Shown here: positions 8,006-16,478 of the stretch, piece by piece
Position numbering within the stretch: position 1 is the stretch's first letter
Layout: the number at the start of each line of letters is the position of its first letter
Assembly (NCBI RefSeq): GCF_009557455.1
Contig: NZ_CP045651.1
Coordinates: 806,001 to 870,000 of the forward strand
Length of the DNA stretch: 64,000 nt
DNA from: Alistipes sp. dk3624
GTDB taxonomy: Bacteria > Bacteroidota > Bacteroidia > Bacteroidales > Rikenellaceae
Direction of reading: 5' to 3'
Position numbers and translations under genes: made by a program
The notes under the pieces: model-generated
Database searches by the model: none
What the model was told of the DNA's origin: nothing
The model's input: only the letters and a program-made list of their open reading frames with translations

Positions 8006-10960
8006 CTATTGCTCCTTCACGGGGCGGACGGAGAAGCCGTAGCTGCGGTGGAAGGCGTTGGCCTGCGTGTCGACGCGCGTCTGATTGCAGTACATGCTAC
8101 TACCCGTACCATTATCCGAGCCCGAACCCGCGGACCAGCAGTAATAGTTGCCGACGGCGAAAGGGGTACCCATCGTGTAGTAGCGAGGGCGCGAAGCGGG
8201 GAAATAGATGGTTTCGCCCGTACCGTCCGTATTGCAGTAGAAGTGCCAGCCGTTGTCCCATGCGCCGGAAACATTGAAATCGGTAACGGTGGAGGTAACG
8301 TTACCAGTAGTCGTGAACCCGGTGAAAGCCCCGCTGGGCGGCAGGCAGAACCCGGCCGGCGAGGGATCGTAGACCGTCTTGACGACCTGATTGGTATTAA
8401 TGCTGGTAACGTTGCTGTTTGCGGACCAGAGGTTGTAATATTGTCCATCCATACCGGAGATGATACAGAACGCAGACGGATTCTTGATATACATCTGAAT
8501 GGACGTTGTACTGATCTGACGCGGAGCGCCAGTGATCGAAGACCAGGCATTCGGCCCGTAGGTGGGCTTGTTGACGTTGCCATTCGATCCGGGGAACGGG
8601 TCCTTGCGGCCCCACTGGTAGCAGGTGCTGTTGGCCGATATTAAGGCGTAGTCCTGTTGTACCGTTATGATCCGTGTCGCGCCCGTCTCCGACTGCGTAA
8701 CCTTGACTCGTGCCTCCCGCGCAGCATACTCCTTTTCGGGGCACCAGCCGAGGCTCTGCGTCATAAAGTCGAACTGCGTGTTGGGCGACGTGCGGTTCTG
8801 CACCGTCTTGGTGGCGTCCGCGGCATAGGGGTCGTAGTCCGTAGCCCAGATATGCCAGCTCCAGGCGATAGTATTGCCTGCGAAGACCGCCAGTACGGCA
8901 TTGCCGTAGTCGATCTTGTCCGTTACCCGGAACGCGAGGCGATTCCCGCTGAGCTGTACCGAGGATTCCTCGATCATCCCGTTCACGTCCTGCCACAGCA
9001 GTTTGGCATCCGTGAGCGTGATGCCGTTATCGGAAATATAGGGATTGGTAATTGTACCCGAGTGGTTGAAAAAGGGATTCAGGATGTTCGTCCCGCTGGC
9101 CGTCGAGGTATAAGCCGCTGCGTTCGTGGCCCCGTCCTTGATGGCGTTGCCGTAGACCAGCGGCAGCGAGTAGGTACCCGGAGCATGCACGAGATAGCAG
9201 TTGGCGGTGTTCATAAGTCCGTCGCGTGTCGAGAGGTCGTAGTTGACGACAGCGGCTTCCGTCTGCATGCGATGGCTGTTTTCCTGCGCCGCCACGCTGC
9301 CCGAGAGGTTTCCCGTACCCGAGGTCTGGATCGTCAGCCAGTCGGGAACCGGGGCGGAAGCGCCGCCCGCATCCACGGTCTCGGCCGTCCACTCCAGCGG
9401 TTCGGTCGTGCCGTCGGGCATAGCGGCCCGGCAGACGATCTGCGAGGCGAAATCTCCGCCTGCATAGGTCGCACTCCCGTTTGCGGCCGAAAATTCAGCC
9501 TTGCCCACGGGAATATAACGCGCCAGCCCGGCGGGTTGTCCCCCTTTGGTCTTGACGATCTTCAGCCATGCCCCGGCGAACTGCTCCGTGGCCGTGAACT
9601 GCACCTCCGCTTTGGACGAAGGCTCCAGCAGGAAGGTGTTGCCCGCAGCGAAAGAGCCGTCGCGGTAGAGCGACGCCAAGGAGGCGTCCAACGTTCCCGA
9701 CCTGTCGGGCTTCATGAGCGTGACCGAGAAAGGTTCCGTACCGCCGCCCGCGGCGACGGTCATCACCGTCGATCCTTCGCCCGGCAGGACGTAGAGCGCC
9801 GAATGCGAGGTCACGGCCTCGCCCCAGGGGGCGTCGATGTCGATGACCGCGTCGTCCCAGTCATGGATCTCCAGATTGGCGTTCAGGCTCTCGTCGCCCT
9901 CGATGGACTGCACCTGCACGTCCAGCGTATAGATCGTGTTGCGCTTGATCGTATAGTCCTTGTCGCCATTGGTAAGCTGCTTACCCAGCGGGTATTCGAG
10001 CGTCAGGGTCTTGCTCTCGGCGGAAACGGAGTCCGAGACCTTCATGCTGACCTTGACCACCGTGGCACTGTCCCGGTTCGTACCCGCGTCGTGCGGGTGC
10101 ATGTACAGCGAGTCGATCTTCATCCCCGAAACCCAGTTCTCCTCCATGCGCAGCGGCGTGCCGGAGGTCGCGCTCCGGACGATCGTCTGCTCCATACCTG
10201 CGAAAGTATCTCCCGGATCGTAGTCCTTATGATCCGGATCATTCCTGTCGTCCGTCGTGGGGGATGCCGAGGCCATCTTTTCAACCGTCACGCTGATGCT
10301 CCGGGGGTCGATCTCAAGGGTCGAGGGCACGGCGTCGGGGTGGATGCCCGCCTTGATGCGCAGCTTGGCGACCTGACGCGTCAGGTTCACATTCGCCGTC
10401 CACGTGTCGTTCACCTTGCCGAACACGCTCGTTCCGGTGAAGAACAGCGGATTGAGCGTCGAGCCCTTCCAGAGGTCGCTCTCGGCGGTGATGGCACCCG
10501 GATTCTGGTTGTAGTTCGCGTAGATCACGGCCCTGAGCTCCGTGCCCCCATCCAGCGCCGAAGGGGTCACCGGAATACCCTCCACCGTGAAGGTGGCCGT
10601 AGGGTTACCCCCGGTCGTCCCGGTAAAGCTCGGAAGTTCTTCTTCCTTCAGCGTTTTCGTGGCTACTTCTTTCCAGTCGGCCCGGGCGCCGAGCGCCCCC
10701 TTGCTGCGCGAGTAGAAGACGATGTAGAGCGAGTTGATCACGCTCTCCTGGCCGTAGCCCGGTTCCGTCCCCGCATAGGTGCGCGGATTTCTCATCTCCC
10801 GCTCCACGCTCTGCGGGACGGTCAGGCTGATGGTAAGGCCCGCCCGTTCGACGATCTCGGGGCTCCCGAGATCCTTCGCGCAGGAAACGACCGTCAGCGC
10901 CGTCAGCGCCAGCACCCAGGTTCTTCCCGCACTTCGGATGTTTCGTATAAGCTGTAACAT
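8006..10960 (-). CDS. Large tip-type fimbrial lipoprotein with FISUMP-like C-terminus (paralogue B)
   Basis: A 984-aa lipoprotein (signal ends LTVVSC, Cys27). The N-terminal ~350 residues look like an Mfa-type fimbrillin pair of beta domains: GLTISLTVPQSVEREMR, then a VINSLYIVFYS strand typical of these pilins. The middle has two Ig-like segments. The C-terminus has QWGRKDPFPGSNG, KTVYDPSPAGFCLP and a closing SYGFSVRPVKEQ. It shares long blocks of near-identical DNA with the gene at 12382 (for example 8970-9160 with 13350-13540). Probable role: interchangeable pilus tip or adhesin. It follows the C11 peptidase gene by about 90 nt. Confidence 0.75.
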   Translation of the reverse strand: MLQLIRNIRSAGRTWVLALTALTVVSCAKDLGSPEIVERAGLTISLTVPQSVEREMRNPRTYAGTEPGYGQESVINSLYIVFYSRSKGALGARADWKEVATKTLKEEELPSFTGTTGGNPTATFTVEGIPVTPSALDGGTELRAVIYANYNQNPGAITAESDLWKGSTLNPLFFTGTSVFGKVNDTWTANVNLTRQVAKLRIKAGIHPDAVPSTLEIDPRSISVTVEKMASASPTTDDRNDPDHKDYDPGDTFAGMEQTIVRSATSGTPLRMEENWVSGMKIDSLYMHPHDAGTNRDSATVVKVSMKVSDSVSAESKTLTLEYPLGKQLTNGDKDYTIKRNTIYTLDVQVQSIEGDESLNANLEIHDWDDAVIDIDAPWGEAVTSHSALYVLPGEGSTVMTVAAGGGTEPFSVTLMKPDRSGTLDASLASLYRDGSFAAGNTFLLEPSSKAEVQFTATEQFAGAWLKIVKTKGGQPAGLARYIPVGKAEFSAANGSATYAGGDFASQIVCRAAMPDGTTEPLEWTAETVDAGGASAPVPDWLTIQTSGTGNLSGSVAAQENSHRMQTEAAVVNYDLSTRDGLMNTANCYLVHAPGTYSLPLVYGNAIKDGATNAAAYTSTASGTNILNPFFNHSGTITNPYISDNGITLTDAKLLWQDVNGMIEESSVQLSGNRLAFRVTDKIDYGNAVLAVFAGNTIAWSWHIWATDYDPYAADATKTVQNRTSPNTQFDFMTQSLGWCPEKEYAAREARVKVTQSETGATRIITVQQDYALISANSTCYQWGRKDPFPGSNGNVNKPTYGPNAWSSITGAPRQISTTSIQMYIKNPSAFCIISGMDGQYYNLWSANSNVTSINTNQVVKTVYDPSPAGFCLPPSGAFTGFTTTGNVTSTVTDFNVSGAWDNGWHFYCNTDGTGETIYFPASRPRYYTMGTPFAVGNYYCWSAGSGSDNGTGSSMYCNQTRVDTQANAFHRSYGFSVRPVKEQ

Positions 10961-11051
10961 GCGCGTTTATTTTTTAGTTATATTATCGTTGTTATATTCT
11001 TGCTTTCTCATGTTTGTGTTTTCCCGTTCCGTTTTCCTGTTCCCGACCCGG

Positions 11052-12266
11052 TTATTGCCCGGACACCGCCCGGTACCATGCCGTGCGGCGGTAGGCTTCG
11101 TTGAGCGCCGCCAGTTCCGCCCGGGGGAGATATACCGTCAGTCCCGAGTGGGCCGTGATGTCGAAGCCGTTGTAGCGGCCGTAGTTGCCGTCGTCGCCGA
11201 CCATGAACCGCTCGGTCTGGTCTTTCCACACCACCGTGCGCCGGAGCTGTTCGCGCAGGGCACCGATCTCGCCCGCCAGGTGCTGCGCGCAATCTTCCAG
11301 ATCGAAATACCGGGCTACGGCGGGATTGTCGCCGTAGCTGCCCGGACGGTCGAAACGCTGCAGGTCGTCCGTTATGTCAGACTCACGGACCGACAGAGTC
11401 GGCAGCTCGGCCATCCGGGCGGCCAGCGGCTCCATTTCGTGCAGGTCTACGACCGACAGGGTCGCCGAGCGGTAGACGCCCGTCTGCGTGGCGACATGCC
11501 CCATATAGGCACTGCCGAATGCCGTAAGGCACTCCGGGGCGGGGGCCGAAGCGTCGAGCAGGTATTTCAATGCGCTCCCGTAGACGAGCGTGAACCCCGG
11601 CGAGAGTATCTCGGCCGACGAAGCCAGCATGCACTCCGCCTTGTCGCGCAGGGCGTAGGCCACCTCGGCCCCCGCCATCAGGCACGCCTCGAAAACGATG
11701 AAATCGAGCGAGCCGTCGGCGATGGCCGAGGCGAACTCTTCGAGCTCCATCTCCGCGTGCGGCGTCTGCTCGTCGCTTTCGTCCCGGCCCATCGAGCGGC
11801 TGCCTATCGTGCCGGACGACGTTCGGCCGGGGCTTTGCAGGGCGCCCTGCGGTAGCCAGCCGCTGCCGTGCGAGAAGAACACGAGGCCGTAACCCGGCGC
11901 CGGGAAGGCGTTCATCGTCTCGCGCAGCGTCCGCCCCAGCACGGCGGGCGACGCGGAGTTCTCCGCCCCGTATTCGGCCACGGTCTGCTGTGTCCCGTCG
12001 GGCAATGCCCGCAGCAGGCGGGCGCCCTGGGGAGTGTCGGCGTAGATCAGCAGTTCTCCCGCGCGGGCCGCTGCCCGGCCGCGGCACAGCGCCGCGATCT
12101 TGTCGGACGTTTCCCCGTTCAGGTCGTTGTCGGAGGCCATGTACGCCAGCACCGTGCGCCCGGGCGCGGGAACGGGCGGTTCCTCGTCCCGGCGCTCGCA
12201 TCCTGCGAGGAGTGCCGCCGCGCACAGCGCGGCGAGAGTCAGGTATCGGGTGCACGGTCGTTTCAT
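11052..12266 (-). CDS. Clostripain-family (C11) cysteine peptidase lipoprotein
   Basis: A 404-aa lipoprotein (signal ends ALLAGC, Cys23). The catalytic dyad of clan CD peptidases is visible: His133 in VFFSHGSGW and Cys195 in FIVFEACLMAG, each after a hydrophobic strand. The early VLAYMASDNDLN motif and the later SSAEI motif are also typical of family C11. Known C11 enzymes (clostripain, PmC11, fragipain) cleave after Arg or Lys and are self-processed. The gene lies inside the pilus operon, between two tip-protein genes. In Porphyromonas the Arg-gingipain matures type V pilins by cutting after a basic residue, so this protein is a candidate pilin maturase (inference). Confidence 0.88.
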   Translation of the reverse strand: MKRPCTRYLTLAALCAAALLAGCERRDEEPPVPAPGRTVLAYMASDNDLNGETSDKIAALCRGRAAARAGELLIYADTPQGARLLRALPDGTQQTVAEYGAENSASPAVLGRTLRETMNAFPAPGYGLVFFSHGSGWLPQGALQSPGRTSSGTIGSRSMGRDESDEQTPHAEMELEEFASAIADGSLDFIVFEACLMAGAEVAYALRDKAECMLASSAEILSPGFTLVYGSALKYLLDASAPAPECLTAFGSAYMGHVATQTGVYRSATLSVVDLHEMEPLAARMAELPTLSVRESDITDDLQRFDRPGSYGDNPAVARYFDLEDCAQHLAGEIGALREQLRRTVVWKDQTERFMVGDDGNYGRYNGFDITAHSGLTVYLPRAELAALNEAYRRTAWYRAVSGQ

Positions 12267-12381
12267 GGTCTTTATATCGTGTTTTCGTTGCCGGGCTCTT
12301 CCCGGCGGTTCGCTGTTTTTTCGTTTATGTTATCGTTTTTCCGTTGCGTCGTCTTTTCGCCGCCCTGCGGCTTCGCTCCCT

Positions 12382-15300
12382 TTATTCTCGGACGGGGCGA
12401 ACGGGGAAGCTGCCGCCGCGCTCGCTGTCGCTCTTCGGGTGGACGATATACTGTTGGGCGTGAAGGCAGCGCCCCTGTAAATTCGAGGACGGAATCGCGG
12501 ACCAAACGAGGGCGCTGCCGCCGACGAAGTTCGTCGTGCCGGCCGTCTGTCTGCGATAGCCCGAAGCGGGGAAATAGATGGTTTCGCCCGTTTTGTTCAA
12601 ACCGCAGAAGAAGTTCCAGCCGTTGTTCCATACGCCATCGACGTTGAAATTGATGTAGTTGGAATCCTCGCCCGTAGTCGTGAATCCGGTGAAAGCCCCG
12701 CCGGGCGGGAGGCAGAACTCGGCCGGAGAGGGATCGTAAACCGTCTTGACGACCGGATCGGTATTGATGTAGTCGACATTGTCGTTGTTTGCGGACCAGA
12801 GGTTGCTATACACATTGTCCATACCTATGGTCAAATTGAACTTGTAAGGATTCTTGATGTACTCCGCAAGGGACGTTGTACTGATCGTCTGCGCCCCCGG
12901 AGCGTTACCGGTCGCCGGCCAGATATACTCCGCCGGCCCGTAGGTGGGCTTGTTGACATCGCCATTCGATCCGGGGAACGGGTCCTTGCGGCCCCATTGG
13001 TAGAAGACGCTGTTGCCCAGCGTGTGGGCCGTCTGTTCGATGGTCACCACGACGTCGGCTCCCGTGCCGGCCTCGGTCAGCAGCAGGCGCTGGCTCCGCG
13101 CCTCGCATGTGACGGGACACCAACCGAGATTCTGCGTCATAAAGTCGAACCCCGTGATGGGCGTACTCATGTTCTGCACCGTCTTGGTGCCGCCTGCGGC
13201 ATAGGGGTCGTAGTCCGTTGCCCAGATATGCCAAGACCAGGCGATCTGGCCGGCATTGTCGAAGACCGCCAGTACGGCGTTGCCGTAGTCAATACTGTTC
13301 GTTACCCGGAAAGTAAGGTTATCTCCGTCGATCTTTACCGAGGTTTCGTCGATCATCCCGTTCACGTCCTGCCACAGCAGTTTGGCTTCCGTGAGCGTGA
13401 TGCCGTTATCGGAGATATAGGGATCGGTAATTGTACCCGAGTGGTTTAAAAAGTGAGTCAGGATGTTGTCCGAGGTGGCGGCCGTCGAGGTATAAGCCGC
13501 AGCGTTCGTGACCCCGTTCTTGATGGCGTTGCCGTAGACTAACGGGAAAGAGTATGTCCCCGGCCTGTGCACGATGTAGCAGTTGGCCGTATTCACAAGA
13601 GTAGTTCCACCGCGTGTCGAGAGGTCGTAGCCGCTCACCGCCGGGAGGACTTTCATGGATTCCGCCACGTTCACCTGCGCCTGGGCAGTGACCGATAATC
13701 CGTTCACCGTCACCCAGTCGCTGGCGGCGGGGTTGCCGTTCTCGTCGCACGGCTGGGCCGTCCAGGTGCCCGTAACGTTTTCCGTCGTATTGTCGGGGTA
13801 GGTTACGGAGAAAGCGGAAACCGGCAGGGTGTTTGTTCCTCCCGCGAAGATTACCGATACGTCGGACGTGGTCGTCGTGCCCTTGCCGACCTGCACATAC
13901 TGCGCCTCGGCGAAATTGCCGTCCGGCTTGCACTGCTCGATTCTCAGATAGCCCCCGGTGAACCGGGCGGTATTGTTGATCTGCACGCAGATGTCGGTCT
14001 CGTGGCCGGGAACGGCGTAGAGTTCGGTCTCCTCCTTCATCTGCGTCCCGTTCCACAGGCAGATGGTTGCGACCGCCGCATCCACTTTTGTGGAGCCGCC
14101 GTTCGTCGTGACAAGCGTAACCTTGTAGGGAAGGGCTCCCGGCTCGGTCTTCAGGGTGACGACTTTCGAGGCCGGAGAGGTGGTCGCACCCGCTTTCGTC
14201 ACTACCACGCCGAAACCTTTCTGTTGGTCGGGCGCAGCGGAGCCCCAGTCGCGTTCGTCGGTGGCGGCAGCCGTCCACGGGCAATGTCCGTCGGTGTGGG
14301 CCTGCGGGTCGCTGGTTACGTGTACGTGCCAGATCCAGCGGTAACCCTGATCGCCCTGCAGCTTCAGGCCCACGGTGGCCTCGCCGGTTATGTTCGGATT
14401 TGCGGCCTTCACCCGGACAGAGTGGTGGGCGCCCGTCGCGCCATTGCCCATCGGGTTCACGACCTCGGCCGAGATCAGATCACTGCCCGAGATCACCTCG
14501 GCGACGAGCTGTGCGGCCTGATCCATCTTGCCGCCCAGCTCCGCGTTATGCTCCAAGTTCCATGTTTGGAAGACGTCCTCGACGGAGAACTCGGCCGCCC
14601 GGCCCGGAGCCACGACCACGCAGTTGGCAGCGTTCAGTTTCCGCTTTACGGTCTCGGTCTGCGTATCCTCCACGTTCCACGGCAGCAGTTCGGTTACGAT
14701 CTCCACGTCGGAACTCTTCGGCACCGGGATCAGGTTGTAGACGATGCGGCCGTTGCAGCGGGGCACCTCCGGGACTGCCTTGGCCTCGATGATCTGCTCC
14801 GCGCCCCATCGGTCGGTGTAGGTCAGCGCGATCTTCATCTTGTGTTCGAGGATGTCGGTGGGGTTGTCGTTCATCGTGCCGTCATCTTTCCAGAAATCGC
14901 TCCCCCGGTGCGCCGGGATGACCGTGTGGTTCATCGACGACATTTTGAATAATGGCTTGTTATCGGTCGAGAGAGAATCCCTCCACGTCTCGGTGTCGGG
15001 AATCGTCAGCACGATGGGCGCTTTGCGCAGCTCCGGCGTCGTCGTGTTCGGCAGGATGTTCCCCGCCCACGAAACGGTGCTCGGCACCTCCGTCAGCTGA
15101 ACCGTAATAGGCTTACTCGCATTCACGATACTGTCCTTGTCGAGAATACGCACGTACACCTGCGACATGTTGCGCGCCAGCGACATATCGGCCTTCGCAT
15201 CCTTGTCCGCTTCGATCTCGGGCAGGGTTACGCTGCCGAAAAAGATTTCGGGGCAGGTCGTCGCATCCTCCGGCATCCGGTACATGGGTGTCTCGGTCAT

Positions 15301-15684
15301 GTCCGCTCCCGCTCCGGGCAGGGGCAGCAGGTCGCTGCGCGGGGAAACCGCGGCCAGGCCCCAGTTGCCGGTACGCATCATGCCCGTATAGACGTTACCG
15401 TCTCTTTTGAGGATTACCTCGTGGCTGAACGTGCCCGCACCGGAGAGGTTGCCGGACTGTGTATAGGGCGACCGGTAGGCGGCGAAACGCATACCTGCAT
15501 AGACCGTCTCGGTCTGGTCGGCGGGCAGCGCCGCCGTCGTCCGACCGGCGAACGTGAGCGTGAAGCGATTCTCCCCGCCCGTGGGGCCCTCCGCCCCGAC
15601 AGGGTCTTTGGCACAGCCGCCCAGCCCCGCCGACAGCGACAGGGCCATGGCGCATTCGAGTGTATATGTCAATAATCGTTTCAT
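12382..15684 (-). CDS. Large tip-type fimbrial lipoprotein with FISUMP-like C-terminus (paralogue A)
   Basis: A 1100-aa lipoprotein (LSAGLGGC, Cys24, then AKDPVG). The N-terminal ~350 residues have the Mfa/fimbrillin-like pattern (RFTLTFAGR, TVYAGMRFAAYRS, further strands to about 340). The central ~350 residues hold repeated Ig-like segments, and the C-terminal ~350 residues are very similar to paralogue B (QWGRKDPFPGSNGDVNK, TVYDPSPAEFCLP, SFPVRPVRE). It probably forms or caps the pilus tip. It lies about 115 nt before the C11 peptidase gene on the transcript. Tip assignment is by context; the binding target cannot be read from the sequence. Confidence 0.75.
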   Translation of the reverse strand: MKRLLTYTLECAMALSLSAGLGGCAKDPVGAEGPTGGENRFTLTFAGRTTAALPADQTETVYAGMRFAAYRSPYTQSGNLSGAGTFSHEVILKRDGNVYTGMMRTGNWGLAAVSPRSDLLPLPGAGADMTETPMYRMPEDATTCPEIFFGSVTLPEIEADKDAKADMSLARNMSQVYVRILDKDSIVNASKPITVQLTEVPSTVSWAGNILPNTTTPELRKAPIVLTIPDTETWRDSLSTDNKPLFKMSSMNHTVIPAHRGSDFWKDDGTMNDNPTDILEHKMKIALTYTDRWGAEQIIEAKAVPEVPRCNGRIVYNLIPVPKSSDVEIVTELLPWNVEDTQTETVKRKLNAANCVVVAPGRAAEFSVEDVFQTWNLEHNAELGGKMDQAAQLVAEVISGSDLISAEVVNPMGNGATGAHHSVRVKAANPNITGEATVGLKLQGDQGYRWIWHVHVTSDPQAHTDGHCPWTAAATDERDWGSAAPDQQKGFGVVVTKAGATTSPASKVVTLKTEPGALPYKVTLVTTNGGSTKVDAAVATICLWNGTQMKEETELYAVPGHETDICVQINNTARFTGGYLRIEQCKPDGNFAEAQYVQVGKGTTTTSDVSVIFAGGTNTLPVSAFSVTYPDNTTENVTGTWTAQPCDENGNPAASDWVTVNGLSVTAQAQVNVAESMKVLPAVSGYDLSTRGGTTLVNTANCYIVHRPGTYSFPLVYGNAIKNGVTNAAAYTSTAATSDNILTHFLNHSGTITDPYISDNGITLTEAKLLWQDVNGMIDETSVKIDGDNLTFRVTNSIDYGNAVLAVFDNAGQIAWSWHIWATDYDPYAAGGTKTVQNMSTPITGFDFMTQNLGWCPVTCEARSQRLLLTEAGTGADVVVTIEQTAHTLGNSVFYQWGRKDPFPGSNGDVNKPTYGPAEYIWPATGNAPGAQTISTTSLAEYIKNPYKFNLTIGMDNVYSNLWSANNDNVDYINTDPVVKTVYDPSPAEFCLPPGGAFTGFTTTGEDSNYINFNVDGVWNNGWNFFCGLNKTGETIYFPASGYRRQTAGTTNFVGGSALVWSAIPSSNLQGRCLHAQQYIVHPKSDSERGGSFPVRPVRE

Positions 15685-15835
15685 GGTATATGTATATCTA
15701 TGTCATCAATTTCTTCCTGTGCCCGTCGCCGGGGCAATCCCGCCGACACTTGCGGCTCGTCCGGGCGCTTCGGTTTCGGCGGCCCTTGCCCCTCCTGCGG
15801 CTCGTTCGGGTGCATGGGGCGTTGCGCTCGCGGTT

Positions 15836-16465
15836 TTAAAAGTTCAGTCCCACGCCTATCGACGGGTAAAACCCGTGCAGGCCGTTTACTTCTGCGGCCT
15901 TCCACCGGTTGAAACCGTAGCGGTAAGCCGCCCGCACGTCGAGGAAGAGAGCTCCCCCGCGCCGCGGATAGATCCGTGTGCCGACCTCGGCCGAGGCACC
16001 CACGCCCCAGCTGTCGGCCTTCGAGGTGTTGATCGTCTCCCCGGTAATATCGAACCGGGTCCACTGGGCGCCGACACCGGCGCCGAGATAAGGTTGCAAC
16101 AGACTTGTGCGCCCACCGAGCATGTACCACCGCAGCGTGGCCGTGATGGGGATTTGCTGCCGTGTGCGTTCGGCGTAGCCCGTTACAGCGTCGCCGTCGA
16201 AGTGGCCGTCGAACACCCCGTTGTCGGCCGTACGGTCCCAGGCGACCGAGACTCCCGCCGCCCACCGCTGTGCGAAGCGGTACTCGTAGCGCAGCGAGAA
16301 GGCGGCCGCTCCCGTCTTGTCGGGATAGCCCGTCCCCAGCGGTACCGATACGCCCCATGCGACCTCGGCGCTGTGGCGCGGGGCCGGAGCCTGTGCCCCC
16401 GCCCCGAGGGGCAGGAGCAGCAGGACAGCCGTCCGGATCAGATGTCCGACCTTATTTCGTTTCAT
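15836..16465 (-). CDS. Outer-membrane beta-barrel protein
   Basis: The frame is open to 16507, but the ATG at 16465 gives MKRNKVGHLIRTAVLLLLPLGAGAQA, a normal Sec signal, and avoids overlap with the upstream stop at 16479. The 209-aa product has alternating beta strands (EVAWGVSVPLGTGY, AAFSLRYEYRF, PYLGAGVGAQWTRF) and ends in SIGVGLNF, with the terminal aromatic expected for Bam-assembled barrels. It resembles small OmpX/OprF-like porin-fold proteins. As part of the pilus gene row it may help position the pilus base (inference). Confidence 0.75.
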   Translation of the reverse strand: MKRNKVGHLIRTAVLLLLPLGAGAQAPAPRHSAEVAWGVSVPLGTGYPDKTGAAAFSLRYEYRFAQRWAAGVSVAWDRTADNGVFDGHFDGDAVTGYAERTRQQIPITATLRWYMLGGRTSLLQPYLGAGVGAQWTRFDITGETINTSKADSWGVGASAEVGTRIYPRRGGALFLDVRAAYRYGFNRWKAAEVNGLHGFYPSIGVGLNF

Positions 16466-16478
16466 CGCGATCATCCGT

